From Acidimicrobiaceae bacterium (lineage in GTDB: Bacteria; Actinomycetota; Acidimicrobiia; Acidimicrobiales; UBA10347), in assembly GCA_003485885.1 (NCBI GenBank), contig DNHM01000442.1, positions 1 to 7,027 of the forward strand: a stretch of DNA of 7,027 nucleotides. Reading direction: 5' to 3'. The first letter of the stretch is position 1, and every line of letters starts with the position of its first letter. The notes beneath the pieces are model-generated. The model was not told the DNA's origin. It searched no databases and was given only the letters and a program-made list of their open reading frames with translations. The position numbers were made by a program, and so were the translations under genes. Positions 1-6,621 of this stretch are shown piece by piece.

Positions 1-154
1 AGACATCCGGTCGAATCCTGCAGTGATCGCCGCCTATCTCGGCGACGAGACCGACGAGGACACCACCACCGACGACGATGACGTCGACGCAATGCAACGC
101 GATGGCGACCACACCACCGCGGCATCAGTAGCAACCGCTCGAGGTGGCGCATGA
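1..154 (+). CDS. livG: LivG-type branched-chain amino acid ABC transporter ATP-binding protein, C-terminal end (partial)
   Basis: Only the last 50 residues are present, read from base 2 to the TGA at 152-154. They begin DIRSNPAVIAAYLGDE, which matches the usual C-terminus of LivG ATPases (NPxVIxAYLG). LivG is one of two cytoplasmic ATPases that power Liv/HAAT-type ABC importers. All catalytic motifs lie left of the window, so the call rests on this terminal motif plus the adjacent LivF. Family members normally stop just after YLG; this one continues about 36 residues with a strongly acidic, Thr-rich stretch (DETDEDTTTDDDDVDA) and then a low-complexity Ala/Thr end. The stop overlaps the livF ATG in an ATGA arrangement, indicating translational coupling. 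The substrate need not be an amino acid, since actinobacterial Liv-type systems are often of unknown specificity. Confidence 0.8.
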   Translation, partial: DIRSNPAVIAAYLGDETDEDTTTDDDDVDAMQRDGDHTTAASVATARGGA

Positions 155-1053
155 CGACTACCACCAGGCCGCTGCTGCAAACACGTCTTCTGAAGGCGGG
201 ATATTACGGCAGAGAAGTCGTTCGGGCAGTCAACCTCTCCGTACAGAAGGGCGAGGTGGTGTGCCTGCTCGGCCCAAACGGTGCCGGCAAATCGACCACG
301 TTGTTGACCATTGCGGGCGAACTCGAACCGGTCGATGGTGTTGTGCTCTTCAACAATGTGCCGACCTATACGCCTATGCACCAAAGGGTGCGCACCGGTG
401 GTATTGGCCTGGTGACCGAAGAGCGACTCGTCTTTACCAAGATGAGTGCCCGCGACAATTTGCGGGTCGGCGGCGGCTCCGTCGACAAGGCGCTCGAGCT
501 GTTCCCCGAACTCGAACCGCGGTTATCAGTGCGAGGCGGAATGCTCTCGGGGGGCGAGCAACAGATGCTCGCTCTGGCCCGTGCGCTCAGCCGTAACCCC
601 TCGCTGCTTCTCGCCGACGAACTTTCACTTGGACTTGCACCCAAGATCGTGGACCGGCTGCTCGGGGCTGTCCGCGACGCCGCCGACAACAACGGCACCG
701 GCGCTCTCATCGTTGAGCAACACGCCCGGAAGGCACTCAAATACAGCGACCGCATGTACCTGATGGCCCGGGGCCAGATCCTGCTCGAACTTCCGGCAGA
801 CGAGGCAATGATCCGTATCGACGAGATCGAAGAGACCTACCTCAGTGGTACCTCCGAAACCGAAGAAGATCACATCGAGCGGAAACGTCGCTTTGACCGA
901 CGCAAGGTCTGGCGGCGCCAGCGAGTCCGAGAACGCGAGATTTCCCGACTGACCGGAAAGCTCGTCTCGACCAGATCCGAGGCCGACGATGACTACTACT
1001 TCGACGTAGAACAACGCCGCCGCGACAACCAAGAACGACAGAAGAGGAGATAG
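151..1053 (+). CDS. livF: LivF-type ABC transporter ATP-binding protein with a basic C-terminal extension
   Basis: Complete 300-residue ATPase of the LivF family, the second nucleotide-binding subunit of Liv/HAAT-type importers, acting at the cytoplasmic face of the membrane. Visible motifs: Walker A GPNGAGKST (41-49), a divergent Q-loop region around TEERLVF (89-95; usually VPEGRxxF), signature LSGGEQ (132-137), Walker B LLLADE with catalytic Glu157, D-loop SLGLAP (159-164) and switch His191. All residues needed for ATP hydrolysis are there. The ATPase fold ends near YLSG (230-233), the usual LivF end at about 235 residues. Residues 234-300 are an extra, highly charged tail with many Arg/Lys, predicted helical or disordered. 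The ATG overlaps the livG stop and has GAGG 6 nt upstream (141-144). The DUF3556 gene follows after 3 nt. Substrate unknown; no permease or binding-protein gene lies inside the window. Confidence 0.9.
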   Translation: MTTTTRPLLQTRLLKAGYYGREVVRAVNLSVQKGEVVCLLGPNGAGKSTTLLTIAGELEPVDGVVLFNNVPTYTPMHQRVRTGGIGLVTEERLVFTKMSARDNLRVGGGSVDKALELFPELEPRLSVRGGMLSGGEQQMLALARALSRNPSLLLADELSLGLAPKIVDRLLGAVRDAADNNGTGALIVEQHARKALKYSDRMYLMARGQILLELPADEAMIRIDEIEETYLSGTSETEEDHIERKRRFDRRKVWRRQRVREREISRLTGKLVSTRSEADDDYYFDVEQRRRDNQERQKRR

Positions 1054-1056
1054 CTG

Positions 1057-2850
1057 ATGGGGTATAGAACCGCTGAGTTACCCGACGTTGATCTAGACGA
1101 GTTCGCTGACATCCCGTTCTTCGAGCGGATGAAACTGCTGCAACTGCACTGGGTCAAGGAAGGTTTCGGCACACCAAAACAGACCGGCACGTTCTACGCG
1201 TGGAAGATCTTTCTCTACGCGCTCTTCGGGCTGATCTTCGCGGGTGCATTCACCGCTGGTCTGGAGTTCGACGACATCGGCGGCTGGTGGGACGAGCCCA
1301 TCCTGTACCAGAAGTTGATGATCTGGACGATCCTGCTGGAGGTCATGGGGCTGGCTGCAACGTGTGGTCCGCTCGCCTTCCATTTCGACCCGCCGATCGG
1401 AGGAATCCTCTATTGGTGGCAGAACGATACGTTGCGAGTGCCGCCGTATCCCAATCATGTGCCATTGACTTCAGGCGGCCGCCGCACTCCGTGGGACACC
1501 GGGTTGTACAAGCTGATCCTGGCCAGCCTCATACTGATGCTGTTCTTGTCCGGTGACCCAATCGATGGCCTACCCGACGGCCGCGCTGGCATCATGCCCC
1601 AGTGGGCGATCTTGATCTACTGCGGCCTCATCTTGACCATGGGATTACGCGACAAGATCGTCTTCTTGTCAGCTCGTTCTGAGCAATACGTACCCACGCT
1701 GCTGTGTTTCGCTCTCTTCTCAAACTTCGTCGACATGGTCATTGCGGCCAAGATCTTTATTGTCGTCGTATGGATGGGTGCTGGTTTCTCGAAACTGCAG
1801 CACGGCTTCTCATCAACCGTCGCCATCATGGTTCAGAACACACCGTGGGTGACCTCGCAACGATTCCGCGAAGCAACCGTCAAGGACTACCCCAACGACC
1901 TACGACCGTCACGAACGACCCATCTGCTGGCCCATATCGGCGGCACGACCTGCGAAATCGTGATGCCTCTCATCTTGTTGTTTGCACCGTGGCGGTGGGC
2001 GACTTGGATTGCCATCGTCTCAATTTGGGCGCTACACACCTTCATCATCTCCACGTTCCCACTGGCGGTCCCGCTTGAGTGGAATGTGTTCTTCATCTTC
2101 TGCGCTGGATTTCTGTTCTCGAACTTCCATGCTGGCGAGGGTTATGGCATCGGCGATATGGATCCGACACTGCTGGTGATCGTGGTGATCGCGGCACTCT
2201 CCCCCATCATCCTGGGGGCGCTCAGACCCCAGTACGTGTCGTTCCTCGTGGGGATGAAACAGTACGCAGGCAACTGGTCCGCAGCCACGTTTTCGTTCCG
2301 TGACAAGTCCATGGAAGACCGGATCAACGAGAGGATCGTTAAGTCGTCTGACAATCAGATCGACCAGATCGAGCCGTTGTTCGGCAAAGAGATCTCCGAG
2401 ATCTTCATCCAGAAAGCCGTTGCTTTCCGAATGATGCACCCCATGGGCCGCATGCACATCTCGGCGCTCATGTGTCACCTCGAAGACCTTGATGACCGAG
2501 TGCAGCGCGAGGGCGAGTTCGTCAGCAACGTGCTCACCGGCTGGAACTTCGGCGATGGCCATTGTCTCGATGAGCGTTTGATCGCGTCGATGCAAGAACG
2601 TTGCCAGTACGAGCCTGGCGACGTACTCATCGCGTTCACCGAGTCCCAGCCAGCATTCGACAAGAAGGTGCAATATCGAGTCATCGATGCCGCCCTTGGC
2701 ACAGTTGAGAAGGGCTGGTATCACAATGACGATGCATACAACGAACAACCATGGTTACCCAACGGCCCGATTGCGCATACGGTGACCTGGCGATTACCTG
2801 GGTACGAACCCCAAGGTGTCGCGCATCCCGGCTCCGGAGGTCGCACCTGA
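1057..2850 (+). CDS. DUF3556 family polytopic membrane protein
   Basis: A 597-residue integral membrane protein that I recognise as DUF3556, an actinobacterial family of unknown function whose members are of similar length. The N-terminus (MGYRTAELPDVDLDEF, then an amphipathic stretch with HWVKEGFGTP at 31-40) is typical. Hydrophobic segments lie roughly at 48-68, 85-107, 150-165, 182-197, 212-240, 294-312, 314-336, 342-356 and 370-389, so about nine spans. Between them are conserved-looking motifs: GAGFSKLQHGFS (241-252), NTPW (261-264), KDYPNDLRPS (276-285) and AHIGGTTCE (292-300), rich in His, Lys and Trp. Residues about 400-597 are hydrophilic and probably a soluble domain. The ATG has AGGAGA at 1045-1050, 6 nt upstream, and starts 3 nt after livF. 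It is not a Liv permease (LivH/LivM) by its motifs. Whether it is an enzyme, a transporter or a partner of the next gene's flavoenzyme is open. Confidence 0.8.
   Translation: MGYRTAELPDVDLDEFADIPFFERMKLLQLHWVKEGFGTPKQTGTFYAWKIFLYALFGLIFAGAFTAGLEFDDIGGWWDEPILYQKLMIWTILLEVMGLAATCGPLAFHFDPPIGGILYWWQNDTLRVPPYPNHVPLTSGGRRTPWDTGLYKLILASLILMLFLSGDPIDGLPDGRAGIMPQWAILIYCGLILTMGLRDKIVFLSARSEQYVPTLLCFALFSNFVDMVIAAKIFIVVVWMGAGFSKLQHGFSSTVAIMVQNTPWVTSQRFREATVKDYPNDLRPSRTTHLLAHIGGTTCEIVMPLILLFAPWRWATWIAIVSIWALHTFIISTFPLAVPLEWNVFFIFCAGFLFSNFHAGEGYGIGDMDPTLLVIVVIAALSPIILGALRPQYVSFLVGMKQYAGNWSAATFSFRDKSMEDRINERIVKSSDNQIDQIEPLFGKEISEIFIQKAVAFRMMHPMGRMHISALMCHLEDLDDRVQREGEFVSNVLTGWNFGDGHCLDERLIASMQERCQYEPGDVLIAFTESQPAFDKKVQYRVIDAALGTVEKGWYHNDDAYNEQPWLPNGPIAHTVTWRLPGYEPQGVAHPGSGGRT
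2836..2840 (+). promoter_or_regulatory. Ribosome binding site that sets the start of the FAD oxidoreductase
   Basis: GGAGG lies 11 nt before the ATG at 2852, inside the last codons of the DUF3556 gene. The in-frame GTG at 2816 has no purine-rich sequence before it and would add 12 residues (starting MSRIPAPEV) that precede the usual N-terminus of this enzyme family. The ATG at 2852 is therefore preferred. Confidence 0.7.
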
Positions 2851-2851
2851 A

Positions 2852-4270
2852 ATGACATCAGCCATCGTTGTCGGCAGCGGGCCCAACGGGCTTGCTGCTG
2901 CGGCCCGTCTGGCCCGGGCAGGTCTCGAAGTGACCGTGCTCGAGGCCGCTGATGTTCCTGGCGGCGGCACTCGTACGTCTGAGCAGATCCTGCCCGGCTT
3001 GCTCCACGACCATTGTTCTGCGGTCCACCAGATCGCCGCTGGGTCACCGTTTTTCAATGAAATCGACCTGGGATCGCATGGCCTCAACTGGTTGTCGGCG
3101 CCAGTGGACTGTGTACATCCACTCGACGATGGATCAGCCGGAGTCCTACACCAGTCGATCGATCGGACCGTCGAGGCGCTTGGCCTAGACGGCAAGCGTT
3201 GGCACCAACTGTTCGCATCGATGTCGGATCGATTCGGTGACCTGTTCGCCGATGCATCGCACCCGGTCCTGTCATCGTTCCCCTCGCACCCGTTGCTGCT
3301 CGCCCGGTTCGGCGCAGCCGCGTTACTACCTGCAACCACTCTGGCTCGCCTCTTTCGCACTGACCAGGCCAAAGCGTTGTTTGGCGGCGTGGCGGCCCAC
3401 ACGTACTACCGTCTCGACCGTCCGCTCACCAGCGCAGTTGGGATGATGCTTGTGATTGCAGGCCACAACCAGGGTTGGGTGGTGGCCGAAGGTGGATCAC
3501 AGTCGATCACCGATGCTCTGATCGCTGATATCGAACATCACCGCGGGCGAATCGAAACCCGTCACCGGGTCCGGTCCATCAACGACCTACCTGCTGCCGA
3601 TGTGGTCATGCTCGATGTTTCACCATCGAGTGCTGCGGCGATATTGGGTAATCGACTACCGCAGCGCATCGCCCGTTCCTATCGACGGTTCAAACATGGA
3701 CCTGGCGCTTACAAGGTCGACTTCGCGATCGAACACGGTGTTCCGTGGACGGCGCATCACGCTCGCCAAGCGGGCACTGTTCATCTCGGTGGAACGTTCG
3801 CTGAGCTGCAGGCCACCGAGAAAGCCATCCACAACGGCGTCATGCCAGACCAGCCCTTCGTGCTCGTCTCCCAGCAGTATCTTGCCGATCCCGGCCGGTC
3901 GGTCGGCGACGTCCACCCCCTCTGGACCTACGCCCATGTGCCCCACGGCTACACCGGCGATGCCACCCAGGCAATCATCGATCAGATCGAACGATTCGCG
4001 CCTGGCTTTCGAGATCGCATCGTGGGCACAGCGGTGCGCACGACCACCGAGATGTCGGTGTACAACGAAAACTATGTGGGCGGCGACATCATTGGCGGCG
4101 CATCGACGCCCACCCAACTGCTGTTCCGGCCTCGGGTATCCCGTAACCCGTATGCAACTGGTGTTCCCGGCGTCTACATCTGTTCGGCTTCGACACCACC
4201 TGGCGCAGGGGCGCACGGCATGTGTGGGGCCAACGCTGCAGCTCGGGCACTTGCGGAGCTAGAGCGCTGA
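2852..4270 (+). CDS. FAD-dependent oxidoreductase, phytoene desaturase-like (NAD(P)/FAD-dependent)
   Basis: A 472-residue flavoprotein of the phytoene-desaturase / PYROXD2-like group of amine-oxidase-type FAD enzymes. The N-terminal Rossmann motif is VVGSGPNGLAAA (6-17; GxGxxG at 8-13), followed by the strand-2 acidic residue Glu31 that contacts the ADP ribose. Next come GGGTRTSE (37-44) and LLHDHCSA (50-57), characteristic of the family. Near the C-terminus, GVYICSASTPPGAGAHGMCG is the second FAD-contacting motif. There is no signal peptide or clear membrane span. Members desaturate, saturate or isomerise polyenes and lipids, but many actinobacterial copies have no known substrate, and no carotenoid synthesis partner (crtB, crtE) is in the window. 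The start lies 1 nt after the DUF3556 stop, so the two are very likely co-transcribed and coupled; the membrane protein may supply or handle its hydrophobic substrate (inference). An alternative GTG start lies at 2816. Confidence 0.85.
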   Translation: MTSAIVVGSGPNGLAAAARLARAGLEVTVLEAADVPGGGTRTSEQILPGLLHDHCSAVHQIAAGSPFFNEIDLGSHGLNWLSAPVDCVHPLDDGSAGVLHQSIDRTVEALGLDGKRWHQLFASMSDRFGDLFADASHPVLSSFPSHPLLLARFGAAALLPATTLARLFRTDQAKALFGGVAAHTYYRLDRPLTSAVGMMLVIAGHNQGWVVAEGGSQSITDALIADIEHHRGRIETRHRVRSINDLPAADVVMLDVSPSSAAAILGNRLPQRIARSYRRFKHGPGAYKVDFAIEHGVPWTAHHARQAGTVHLGGTFAELQATEKAIHNGVMPDQPFVLVSQQYLADPGRSVGDVHPLWTYAHVPHGYTGDATQAIIDQIERFAPGFRDRIVGTAVRTTTEMSVYNENYVGGDIIGGASTPTQLLFRPRVSRNPYATGVPGVYICSASTPPGAGAHGMCGANAAARALAELER

Positions 4271-4301
4271 CGCCGAGGTTTCGCTGACTACGGGAGAGTC
4301 C

Positions 4302-4445
4302 CTAAAGCAGTAGAACCGCGACCAAGATGATCAGACCCACGGTCACGGTAAGGATCGCGATGGCAGCGAGGCCGTCGTTGTTCTCGGCACCTTGTTCGGT
4401 GAGTTCAACGTCGTCTTGCATCTCGCTGCTCTGTTCCGTCGTCAT
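4302..4445 (-). CDS. Small single-span membrane protein, unknown function
   Basis: A 47-residue reading frame starting at ATG 4445. Residues 1-23 are hydrophilic and acidic (MTTEQSSEMQDDVELTEQG), and residues about 28-47 form one uninterrupted hydrophobic helix (AAIAILTVTVGLIILVAVLLL) ending at the stop. This is the layout of a tail-anchored small membrane protein. Codon third positions are mostly G or C, as in the neighbours. The frame stays open upstream to 4514, but the added residues look non-coding and the acidic start is more natural. The ribosome site is weak (TAGG about 7 nt upstream). It lies 20 nt downstream of the cyclase relic on the same strand and is convergent with the FAD oxidoreductase, 31 nt away. 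I do not recognise a family; a chance hydrophobic frame remains possible. Confidence 0.5.
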   Translation of the reverse strand: MTTEQSSEMQDDVELTEQGAENNDGLAAIAILTVTVGLIILVAVLLL

Positions 4446-4464
4446 TGCTGGGCCTACGCCCACA

Positions 4465-5090
4465 CTAGGCCAGGAAGTCAGTTGAACGTGCACGCGCACG
4501 TGTTGTGCTCTCAAGGTCCGTAGCGGGGAGACTTTGCTCGATCAAAGTGTTGGCCGTCGTCACAGTAAGTCTCCAGGCCGGCAGGCAAGCGCTGCTCGCA
4601 CGTCGTAAGAAGGCTTGTGGGGGCACTGGTATCAGCGCTTTCACGGTGTGCGAGTGACCAGGCAGGCCCTTCAGTTCGTGCATGCCGAGAGCTTCGAACG
4701 CTGACAGATCTGAGCCCGGCGCGGTTTCGGCCGCGAGCGCTGTCATCACTACCTCGTCAGGCTCCGCGCTTGTTTCGGAAGGCGAGCGGCCTCGATGACG
4801 GCAGTGCCGATCCCGTAGGTGTCGTCGACTTGCCCGAATGAAAGCCCGATGCCTAACCAAGGCACGTCTCGGGCCATTCGCGGCCCAGCATCGCTCGCCT
4901 TGCCTGGCTCAACGAACCTGGAAACGGGCCCAACACCATGGGAATCGAGGACCAGCCCGCCGTGATCCTCGACCGCTCTTCGCACTGCGTCGGATATCTC
5001 CGATGCTCGGTTATCCGCGATTTGCTCATTGCAGAAGCGAACAGCCCGAAGCAACGAGTCGCCAAGTAGCGACGCTACATCGCAAACGTG
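4465..5090 (-). pseudogene. Decayed class III adenylate/guanylate cyclase-like gene, frameshifted
   Basis: Cyclase similarity runs across two reading frames on the minus strand. Frame A (5090 down to a TAG at 4749-4751) gives AVRRAVEDHGGLVLDSHGVG, then WLGIGLSFGQVDD and YGIGTAVIEAARLPKQA. These align with the HGG-xVKSxGDG, LRVGLHxGEVE and GxxVxEAARL blocks of actinobacterial class III cyclases. The homology then jumps to frame B (AEPDEVVMTALAAE, then GMHELKGLPGHSHTVKAL), matching the C-terminal EPGEVLVS...ELKGLPG block. The break is at 4764-4769 and is explained by one lost base. The second metal-binding Asp of the GDG loop is Val (HGVG), so the protein would be catalytically dead even if in frame. 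The N-terminal FTD segment is degraded: a weak CDVASLLGD trace remains, and an in-frame TGA stands at 5091-5093. No intact start is visible. A sequencing indel could explain the frameshift but not the Asp loss. Confidence 0.7.
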
Positions 5091-5100
5091 TCACACGTTT
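5084..5100. promoter_or_regulatory. Perfect 17-nt palindrome, candidate operator
   Basis: AAACGTGT-C-ACACGTTT, two perfect 8-nt arms around one central base. It is of the size and symmetry typical of a dimeric helix-turn-helix repressor site. It sits at the 5' end of the decayed cyclase gene and 118 nt upstream of the divergent MFS gene. Between it and the MFS start (5101-5218) I see no convincing -35/-10 pair. A regulatory role is inferred from symmetry and position only, and the regulator is unknown. Confidence 0.4.
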
Positions 5101-5218
5101 CACGCGGATGGTTGGCCCTCCTCATATCTCGCTCCCCTATCGCGCTCATGCAGCGTCACCGCCTGGACGCACGTCAGAGTTCTAGTCTGTGAGCAACAAC
5201 GCAGTAGCGTGAGGCTTT

Positions 5219-6418
5219 GTGACTCTTATGGCTACGGCCACTCGACGCCGTGCGATGGGCCTGCCTGCGGTTTTCCTGATGGCTGCGACGGCGGGTGTCG
5301 CTCAATCGTTCGGCCGGTTCGCTTTTGGCGTCGTCTTGCCAGCGGTACGCAGTGATCTTGACCTGTCAAACACCATCGCTGGATCGCTAACCACCGTGAA
5401 TGTCGGCGCTTATCTCCTCGGCACATTGGCCGTGGCCTCATTCGCTAGCTCGTACAAGCTGCTGGCAATCATGCGCACTGGCTTCCTCTTCGCCTTGACC
5501 GGGCTCGTGACAGCCGCACTGGCACCAGGCGTGTGGTTTGTGGGCATCGCTATGTTCTGCTCCGGGTTTGGCGGCGCTCTTATCTGGATTCCCGCTCCTG
5601 TCATAGCAGCCGCAGCGATGCCACCGGAGAAGCGCTCCATCGCCATTGGCCTCATGGGGTCGGGCATGGGCTTCGGCGTCGTCTTCGCGAGCCAACTTAC
5701 GAGTTATGTGCGGTCCTCAGGAGGCGATGAAAGTTGGCGCACCGTCTACGTCGTGCTGTCTGTCGTCGCCGCATGTGTACTCGTAGCCACGTTCTTCTTG
5801 ATCGGTCATGACCAAGAGCAGCCCCGGAACACCGGAGGCGGCTTCGGTGGGTTCAGCTCCCTCAAACGCATGCGGGGCTGGCTGCCGCTCACGTCGGCCT
5901 ATACCTCGTTCGGTTTCATGTATCTGCTGATCCTCGCATTCCTTTCAACCAAACTTGAAGATGACAACGGCTGGACCAGTTCACGAGCCTCACTGGCGTT
6001 CACCCTGGTGGGTATCGCCATGATGTTCGGTGGCCCGGTGTTCATTACGATCGCTTCACGAATCGGCTCGCGGCTTGGTCTGACCTTGGCCTTCTCAGGC
6101 TGGATCGCTGTCGTGCTGCTTGTCTTGCCCGGCTGGTTCGCTGTCACCCTGCCGGCGGCCGTTGTCATCGGGCTGCTGTTCGCCGGTGTCCCATCGATGA
6201 TCACTCTGTATGTGGTCGAGAATACAACCGTCGAGGACTACGGCCCATCGTTTGCCGCAGCGACTCTGGCCTTCGGAGTCGCCCAGATGATCTCGCCCCA
6301 GATCGGCGGCGTGCTCGCCGACCTGACCGGGTCATTCACGACTGTCTTCCTGCTGTCGGCTGCGTTGGCAGCGACCGGTCTCGTTGCTGCGCTGCGTTTG
6401 CCCAAACAGGGCGACTAA
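5219..6418 (+). CDS. MFS transporter, YbfB/YjiJ (MFS_4) type
   Basis: A 399-residue major facilitator superfamily protein with about 12 hydrophobic segments in two halves, split by a hydrophilic loop at about 197-220 (GHDQEQPRNTGGG...LKRMRG). The first helix region, AQSFGRFAFGVVLPAVRSDL (28-47) followed by AGSLTTVNVGAYLLGTL (54-70), matches the GxGRFAYxxLLPxM and AGxLxxxNxxGYLLG blocks of YbfB/YjiJ-like transporters. The family sits in the cytoplasmic membrane and is thought to move small molecules by proton coupling; substrates are mostly unknown. The GTG at 5219 has GAGG 4 nt upstream (5211-5214), which is close, while the ATG at 5228 would be 13 nt away, so the true start is uncertain by three residues. 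The gene stands alone, divergent from the cyclase relic and convergent with korB. The palindrome at 5084-5100 may control it. Confidence 0.85.
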   Translation: MTLMATATRRRAMGLPAVFLMAATAGVAQSFGRFAFGVVLPAVRSDLDLSNTIAGSLTTVNVGAYLLGTLAVASFASSYKLLAIMRTGFLFALTGLVTAALAPGVWFVGIAMFCSGFGGALIWIPAPVIAAAAMPPEKRSIAIGLMGSGMGFGVVFASQLTSYVRSSGGDESWRTVYVVLSVVAACVLVATFFLIGHDQEQPRNTGGGFGGFSSLKRMRGWLPLTSAYTSFGFMYLLILAFLSTKLEDDNGWTSSRASLAFTLVGIAMMFGGPVFITIASRIGSRLGLTLAFSGWIAVVLLVLPGWFAVTLPAAVVIGLLFAGVPSMITLYVVENTTVEDYGPSFAAATLAFGVAQMISPQIGGVLADLTGSFTTVFLLSAALAATGLVAALRLPKQGD

Positions 6419-6537
6419 CCGCACCCTCCATCGCTCCATCGCTACCGGTGCTGCTGTTGCTCCTGGCGTGGACAGCCCGGGCGTAGAGCTGGTAGCAATC
6501 AGATCAGGGTTTGACTCTGACACACCTCAAAACGACC
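6419..6537. other. Intergenic spacer without a supported gene
   Basis: Between the MFS stop and the long hairpin. It contains a two-copy 8-nt tandem repeat (TCCATCGC at 6427-6434 and 6435-6442). A plus-strand frame ends at a TGA at 6540-6542 inside the hairpin arm, but it has no supported start or family. A short stretch around 6485-6520 vaguely recalls tRNA D- and T-arms but does not fold as a tRNA. Confidence 0.5.
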
Positions 6538-6579
6538 TGTGAGTCGTAGACCGCGCTGTAGCGCGGTCTACGACTCACA
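6538..6579. terminator. Perfect 42-nt inverted repeat, probable bidirectional terminator
   Basis: Arms TGTGAGTCGTAGACCGCGCT (6538-6557) and its exact reverse complement (6560-6579) are separated by only GT. As RNA it would form a 19-bp stem with a UGUA loop, on either strand. It lies between two convergent genes, the MFS transporter and korB, where a shared terminator is expected. On the minus strand a run of four T follows 5 nt after the stem (complement of AAAA at 6529-6532). On the plus strand there is no T run, so termination there would not be of the classical intrinsic type. Stem length and perfection exceed the usual terminator. Confidence 0.65.
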
Positions 6580-6621
6580 ATAGATCTGGACACAGCTCGC
6601 TAGGCGGAACTGTGACTTCGT

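Noticed and set aside
2032..2748. 238-residue minus-strand open frame opposite the DUF3556 gene
   Set aside because: Lies wholly opposite a clearly coding membrane-protein gene, has low-complexity His/Asp-rich composition and shows no family motif.
2816..2851. GTG start giving the FAD oxidoreductase 12 more residues
   Set aside because: No ribosome site precedes it; the ATG at 2852 has GGAGG at 2836-2840 and gives the typical family N-terminus directly before the Rossmann motif.
3656..4216. 186-residue minus-strand open frame opposite the FAD oxidoreductase
   Set aside because: Lies opposite recognisable flavoprotein sequence and shows no domain; a shadow of GC-rich coding DNA.
4292..4302. 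Small hairpin GGGA-GAG-TCCC between the FAD oxidoreductase and the small membrane gene
   Set aside because: Only 4 bp of stem and no T run; too weak to call a terminator.
4838..5185. 115-residue plus-strand open frame across the cyclase relic
   Set aside because: No family motif or good ribosome site; the opposite strand carries cyclase homology.
6332..6523. 63-residue minus-strand frame and an opposing plus-strand frame ending at 6542
   Set aside because: Neither has a supported start or known family; both overlap the MFS 3' end or the spacer and read as chance frames.
6475..6525. tRNA-like text (AGAGCTGGTAGC, then GGGTTTGACTCTGA) that might mark a tRNA gene or attachment site
   Set aside because: The D-, anticodon and T-arms do not fold together, there is no acceptor stem and the stretch is too short. 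No integrase is nearby.
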